A stretch of 43,901 nucleotides of DNA from Bacillota bacterium (GTDB lineage: Bacteria; Bacillota; Clostridia; Lachnospirales; CAG-274): positions 1-43,901 of the forward strand of contig JAFUAF010000045.1 in NCBI GenBank assembly GCA_017460805.1, in the 5' to 3' direction. A program made the translations under genes and the position numbers. Of the stretch, positions 39,981 through 43,901 are shown in pieces. How positions within the stretch are numbered: the first letter of the stretch is position 1; each line of letters starts with the position of its first letter. The notes under the pieces are model-generated. The model was not told where the DNA came from. It did not search any database and saw only the letters and a program-made list of their open reading frames with translations.

Positions 39981-41495
39981 ATGGCAGAGCGCTCGGCATC
40001 GAGCTACAGCATCAGAATACGCAGACGCAAGCGAAAAAAGCAGGAAAAGCGTAAAGTAAACAGAATATTGTTATTCACTCTGGCTGTAGTTGCGGCGCTT
40101 GGCATAGGCATAAAAGCCATAAACGACAACAGCGACAGGTTTGTCAATGTGTTTGCACAGTCGGGGGCGAAAGTGACTCGCGGTCCCAAGACTTATATGG
40201 AGGGCATAAAGGTTGACGGGATAGATATAGGCGGTCTTACCGTGGAAGAGGCGAAAACGCTGCTTGACGAGAAGATAGATACAAATCTGAGCGGCAATGC
40301 GGTCGTTATAAAAAGCACGGACGGCAGCAAAAGCTACACCTATTCCTATGATGATTTCGGTATCAGGTTTGATGTGGACAGGGCGCTGAGAAACGCTATG
40401 GAATATGGTACGGTCGATGAAGAATACGAGCATGATATGAACGTGCTTGCAAACGGCGGTGCGGATTTTTCGGTCTACAGTTACAACAGACCTAAGATCA
40501 CAAGCTGTGTGCGAGCCATAGGCGCAGAAAATACGGCAGAACCGAGGAATGCTTCCTGCAAAAAAGTGAGCGGCGGTTTTGACATAACTCCCGAGCAGAT
40601 AGGTTATTCGGTGGATGCCGATGCGATCTTGTCACAGACGCTTTCACTTATCGACAGCAGGACTTTTAACAGCGAGGTAACTTTTGATATAAATACGGTC
40701 GAGCCGAAAATAAAACAGGCGGATTTTGCGTATATAGAAAACGAACTTTCGTCTTTTGCAAGCCCATACTCGGGCGGCGATGCAAACCGTATACAAAACC
40801 TGCGCAACGGCTGTGAAAAGATAAACGGTACGATTTTATATCCCGACGAAGTATTTTCCACAAATGATGCTTTCAATCCCTGCACTGAGGCAAACGGCTG
40901 GGCAAAGGCGGGCACTATAGTCGGCGGTAAACTTGAGGACAGTATCGGCGGCGGTATGTGCCAGGTCTCCACGGCGCTGTATGATGCGGCGCTGTATGCG
41001 GAGCTTGAAATAGTGGAAAGATATAATCATTCGCTTAAAGTCGGCTATGCACAATATGCCTTTGATGCGACCCTTGCTGACGATTATCTTGACCTTAAAC
41101 TGCGTAATAATACGGGTTATCCCCTTTACATAGAAAGCTACCTTACAGACAGCAAGGTCTGTGTCAATATTTACGGCTATAACCGTTTTGGCAGCGGCAG
41201 ACGCGTGGAGCTTGAAAATAAGTTTATAGAGGATATACCGCACGGCGATTATGAGATAGTTTATGACGACAAGCTGCCCAAGGGCGAGGAACATATCGAG
41301 GTCGGTCAGCTTGACGGCAAAAAGTACGAGCTTTATAAAAAGGTATACGAAAACGGGGTTCTTGTCGATACCGTAAAAATAAATACCAGTACCTATAAGC
41401 CCAGAAACGGCGAAAAACATATAGGTACGGCAGAGGGTAATTCCTACGATGAGGAAGAAGAGGACACCGAAGAATACGACGAAGACACCGATTAA
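39981..41495 (+). CDS. VanW-family wall-associated protein
   Basis: A 504-residue protein. A very basic N-terminus (RIRRRKRKKQEKRK) and one membrane span (ILLFTLAVVAALGIGI) anchor it; a peptidoglycan-binding-type domain follows (GIDIGGLTVEEAKTLLDEK), then a VanW domain with INGTILYPDEVFS and IGGGMCQVSTALYDAAL. A G5-like segment (KKVYENGVLVDTVKINTS) and an acidic tail (YDEEEEDTEEYDEDTD) close it. The ATG at 39981 follows AAAGGTGA at 39967-39974. VanW proteins are found in vancomycin-resistance clusters and in ordinary Firmicutes; nothing here indicates resistance. It likely acts on the wall surface. Confidence 0.9.
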   Translation: MAERSASSYSIRIRRRKRKKQEKRKVNRILLFTLAVVAALGIGIKAINDNSDRFVNVFAQSGAKVTRGPKTYMEGIKVDGIDIGGLTVEEAKTLLDEKIDTNLSGNAVVIKSTDGSKSYTYSYDDFGIRFDVDRALRNAMEYGTVDEEYEHDMNVLANGGADFSVYSYNRPKITSCVRAIGAENTAEPRNASCKKVSGGFDITPEQIGYSVDADAILSQTLSLIDSRTFNSEVTFDINTVEPKIKQADFAYIENELSSFASPYSGGDANRIQNLRNGCEKINGTILYPDEVFSTNDAFNPCTEANGWAKAGTIVGGKLEDSIGGGMCQVSTALYDAALYAELEIVERYNHSLKVGYAQYAFDATLADDYLDLKLRNNTGYPLYIESYLTDSKVCVNIYGYNRFGSGRRVELENKFIEDIPHGDYEIVYDDKLPKGEEHIEVGQLDGKKYELYKKVYENGVLVDTVKINTSTYKPRNGEKHIGTAEGNSYDEEEEDTEEYDEDTD

Positions 41496-41525
41496 AAAAG
41501 GGCATTTTATGATGTCCTTTTTTTT
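41493..41525 (+). terminator. Terminator after the VanW gene
   Basis: AAAAAGGGCAT pairs with ATGTCCTTTTT (one G-U pair), loop TTTATG, then a long T-run. Confidence 0.88.
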
Positions 41526-41548
41526 GTGCCATATATGGTGGTATTATT

Positions 41549-41577
41549 AAAAAATGCCGCATTTAAGCGGCGTTTTT
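41549..41577 (-). terminator. Terminator of the obg-DUF2716-yhbY unit
   Basis: Minus strand GCCGC, short loop and GCGGC, flanked by A-run and T-run, so it may work in both directions. Confidence 0.88.
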
Positions 41578-41874
41578 TTATTTAGGCATATCTTCAAATG
41601 CCGATTTTTCTTTTGCCTGTCTGAAAAGAACGAATTTTCTGCCGATAACAATCACAACATCGCTGCGTGTTCTCTCGGCTATCGTATGCGCAAGGTCGCG
41701 AACATCATCAAAGCAGTTGTCAAGGACTTTTGCTTTGATAAGCTCGCGTGCTTCGAGCGCTTCGTTCGCACTTTCAACAACTTCGGGACTTGCCCCGCCT
41801 TTGCCTATCATTAAAACAGGCTCAAGCTTTGTGGCTTTGGATTTTAAATATGCACGCTGTTTGCTTGTAAGCAT
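41578..41874 (-). CDS. yhbY: YhbY family RNA-binding protein (CRM domain)
   Basis: A 98-residue CRM-domain protein, the normal size. It begins LTSKQRAYLKSKATKLEPV, has the GxxG-type loop IGKGGASPEV and the segment ELIKAKVLDNC. YhbY proteins bind pre-50S ribosomal particles. It is often found next to obg in Clostridia; here a DUF2716 gene separates the two. It starts 38 nt after DUF2716, and its stop codon lies beside the terminator. Confidence 0.94.
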   Translation of the reverse strand: MLTSKQRAYLKSKATKLEPVLMIGKGGASPEVVESANEALEARELIKAKVLDNCFDDVRDLAHTIAERTRSDVVIVIGRKFVLFRQAKEKSAFEDMPK

Positions 41875-41912
41875 TTTGTGCCTCCTTTATAGTATTGGTT
41901 TAAAGGCCATTT

Positions 41913-42413
41913 CTAAAGTTTTTTCCAACCTAATGTCTTATATATTTTTTCTGTTTCTTTTATAAGTTCTTCACCGAATATCCATATTTCATTGCGCCAT
42001 GGATGCCCAAGATAACCGAAACTAAAATCTTCGGATATAAAAAACGAATAATCTCCGTCGGGGATGTAAGACGGAAAATAAGCATAATAACCACCATTTT
42101 CCATGAATACGTCTTTTTGCTCCTCTATATTGTGAGGGTCGTATAAAAATGTGCTGTGCTGCCAATCAAGGGCATATATTTTTTTGCTTTCGGGAGTTAT
42201 TTTTGCAAAAATCTCGGGTATTACCTTTGAACTAAGATCTACCTGCGCATCCGTAATATCTTCAATATTGTAAATGATGTATGGCTTATTTATCTTAAAA
42301 GGCAATTTTACGTTTAAAGAATGTCCGCGGTATGATGAATCGGGATGAAATTTCAGCTTTTCATATACCTTGTTCCAAACGGCGGTATATTGGTTTTCGT
42401 TGGTTATAAGCAT
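41913..42413 (-). CDS. DUF2716 family protein
   Basis: A 166-residue cytoplasmic protein. IYALDWQHSTFLYDP, IPDGDYSFFISEDFSFGYLGHPW and IFGEEL are the hallmarks of DUF2716, a family of unknown function known from Bacillus and Clostridia and suggested to be immunity-like. The RBS AAGGAG precedes the ATG. It is inserted between obg and yhbY and is more AT-rich than both, which suggests later arrival. No toxin partner is visible nearby on either strand. Confidence 0.8.
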   Translation of the reverse strand: MLITNENQYTAVWNKVYEKLKFHPDSSYRGHSLNVKLPFKINKPYIIYNIEDITDAQVDLSSKVIPEIFAKITPESKKIYALDWQHSTFLYDPHNIEEQKDVFMENGGYYAYFPSYIPDGDYSFFISEDFSFGYLGHPWRNEIWIFGEELIKETEKIYKTLGWKKL

Positions 42414-42446
42414 GATTACTCCTTGCGTAGATCTCTCAACTCGATA

Positions 42447-43748
<1,302 letters not shown>

Positions 43749-43760
43749 TTATGGATGTGT

Positions 43761-43880
43761 AAATTGGAATTTGACGGGGAGTTAATGGCAAGCGTAAACC
43801 CCTCAGTCAGCCGTTGTAGTTTTGTGTTAAAAGCCAATAAAATGGCGGCTGACAGCTCCCCTAACGAGGGGAGCCAAGAA
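43761..43880 (-). repeat. Second copy of the dispersed structured repeat, upstream of obg
   Basis: The 23-bp end at 43761-43783 is the exact complement of 119-141. Next to it are TCAGCCG/CGGCTGA (43807-43813 with 43846-43852) and a perfect GCTCCCCT/AGGGGAGC hairpin (43855-43862 with 43867-43874). The loop sequences differ from the first copy, so the family is conserved in its end and in its hairpin pattern rather than in length. The right border is not certain. Confidence 0.7.
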
Positions 43881-43901
43881 ACGCGCACCGCAGTTACCGG
43901 A

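Noticed and set aside
39981..41495. A vancomycin-resistance cluster
   Set aside because: Only a VanW domain is present; there is no vanH, ligase or vanX, and VanW proteins are common in sensitive Firmicutes.

Overview
The window looks like chromosomal DNA of an anaerobic, endospore-forming Gram-positive bacterium of the class Clostridia. A gut Ruminococcus/Oscillospiraceae-type organism is my inference from the gene families and the dispersed repeats. The grounds are a sporulation gene (spoIVA), lipoproteins with Gram-positive lipoboxes, strong AGGAGG-type ribosome binding sites, an MreB/Mbl, a VanW-type wall protein, and nitrogenase-like and hydrogenase-maturation genes. No rRNA, tRNA, CRISPR array or intact transposase was seen.

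Layout. (1) 1-9.6 kb: a dispersed structured repeat, then four nitrogenase-like genes on the + strand (three component-1-like proteins and one NifH-like Fe protein), running directly into hypF, hypC, hypD, a small membrane-protein gene and hypE. This is the most unusual part of the window: a nitrogenase-like reductase set joined to the enzymes that build and deliver the Fe(CN)2CO group, with no hydrogenase, hypA or hypB beside them. (2) 9.7-17.4 kb: mostly single + strand units: an SGNH hydrolase, a macro-domain-associated C-terminal-domain protein, a vWA protein, a broken alpha/beta hydrolase, ilvE, spoIVA and a tannase-like lipoprotein. (3) 17.4-26.9 kb, - strand: a compact operon (S24 repressor, lipoprotein, purine nucleoside phosphorylase, MoxR ATPase, DUF58, transglutaminase), then rpmB, and a corC / 26-residue membrane peptide / mreB unit. 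(4) 27-37.1 kb, + strand: an operon for an exported membrane protein, an ABC ATPase and permease, a coiled-coil membrane protein with an Asn/Gln/Gly repeat tract, and a 1405-residue BatA-like protein with three vWA-type domains. Together with MoxR-DUF58-transglutaminase this resembles a MoxR/vWA cell-envelope system split over two loci. (5) 37.16-39.0 kb: decayed phage-derived DNA that begins at the T-tract of the operon terminator: a minor-head-protein tail with a HECGH metallopeptidase-like end, a small Cys protein, a truncated DUF4406 gene, and a strongly promoted structured RNA of about 290 nt with two predicted pseudoknots. (6) 39.2-41.5 kb: two related wall-associated proteins (a short one, then a full VanW protein) separated by an inverted-repeat element. 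(7) 41.5-43.9 kb, - strand: obg, a DUF2716 gene and yhbY, with a second copy of the dispersed repeat upstream of obg.

How the genes may work together. The nitrogenase-like/Hyp block probably forms one biosynthetic or reductive pathway of unknown product. The MoxR-DUF58-transglutaminase operon and the ABC/vWA operon probably act together at the membrane and wall. All functional statements rest on motifs read by eye; no database search was run.
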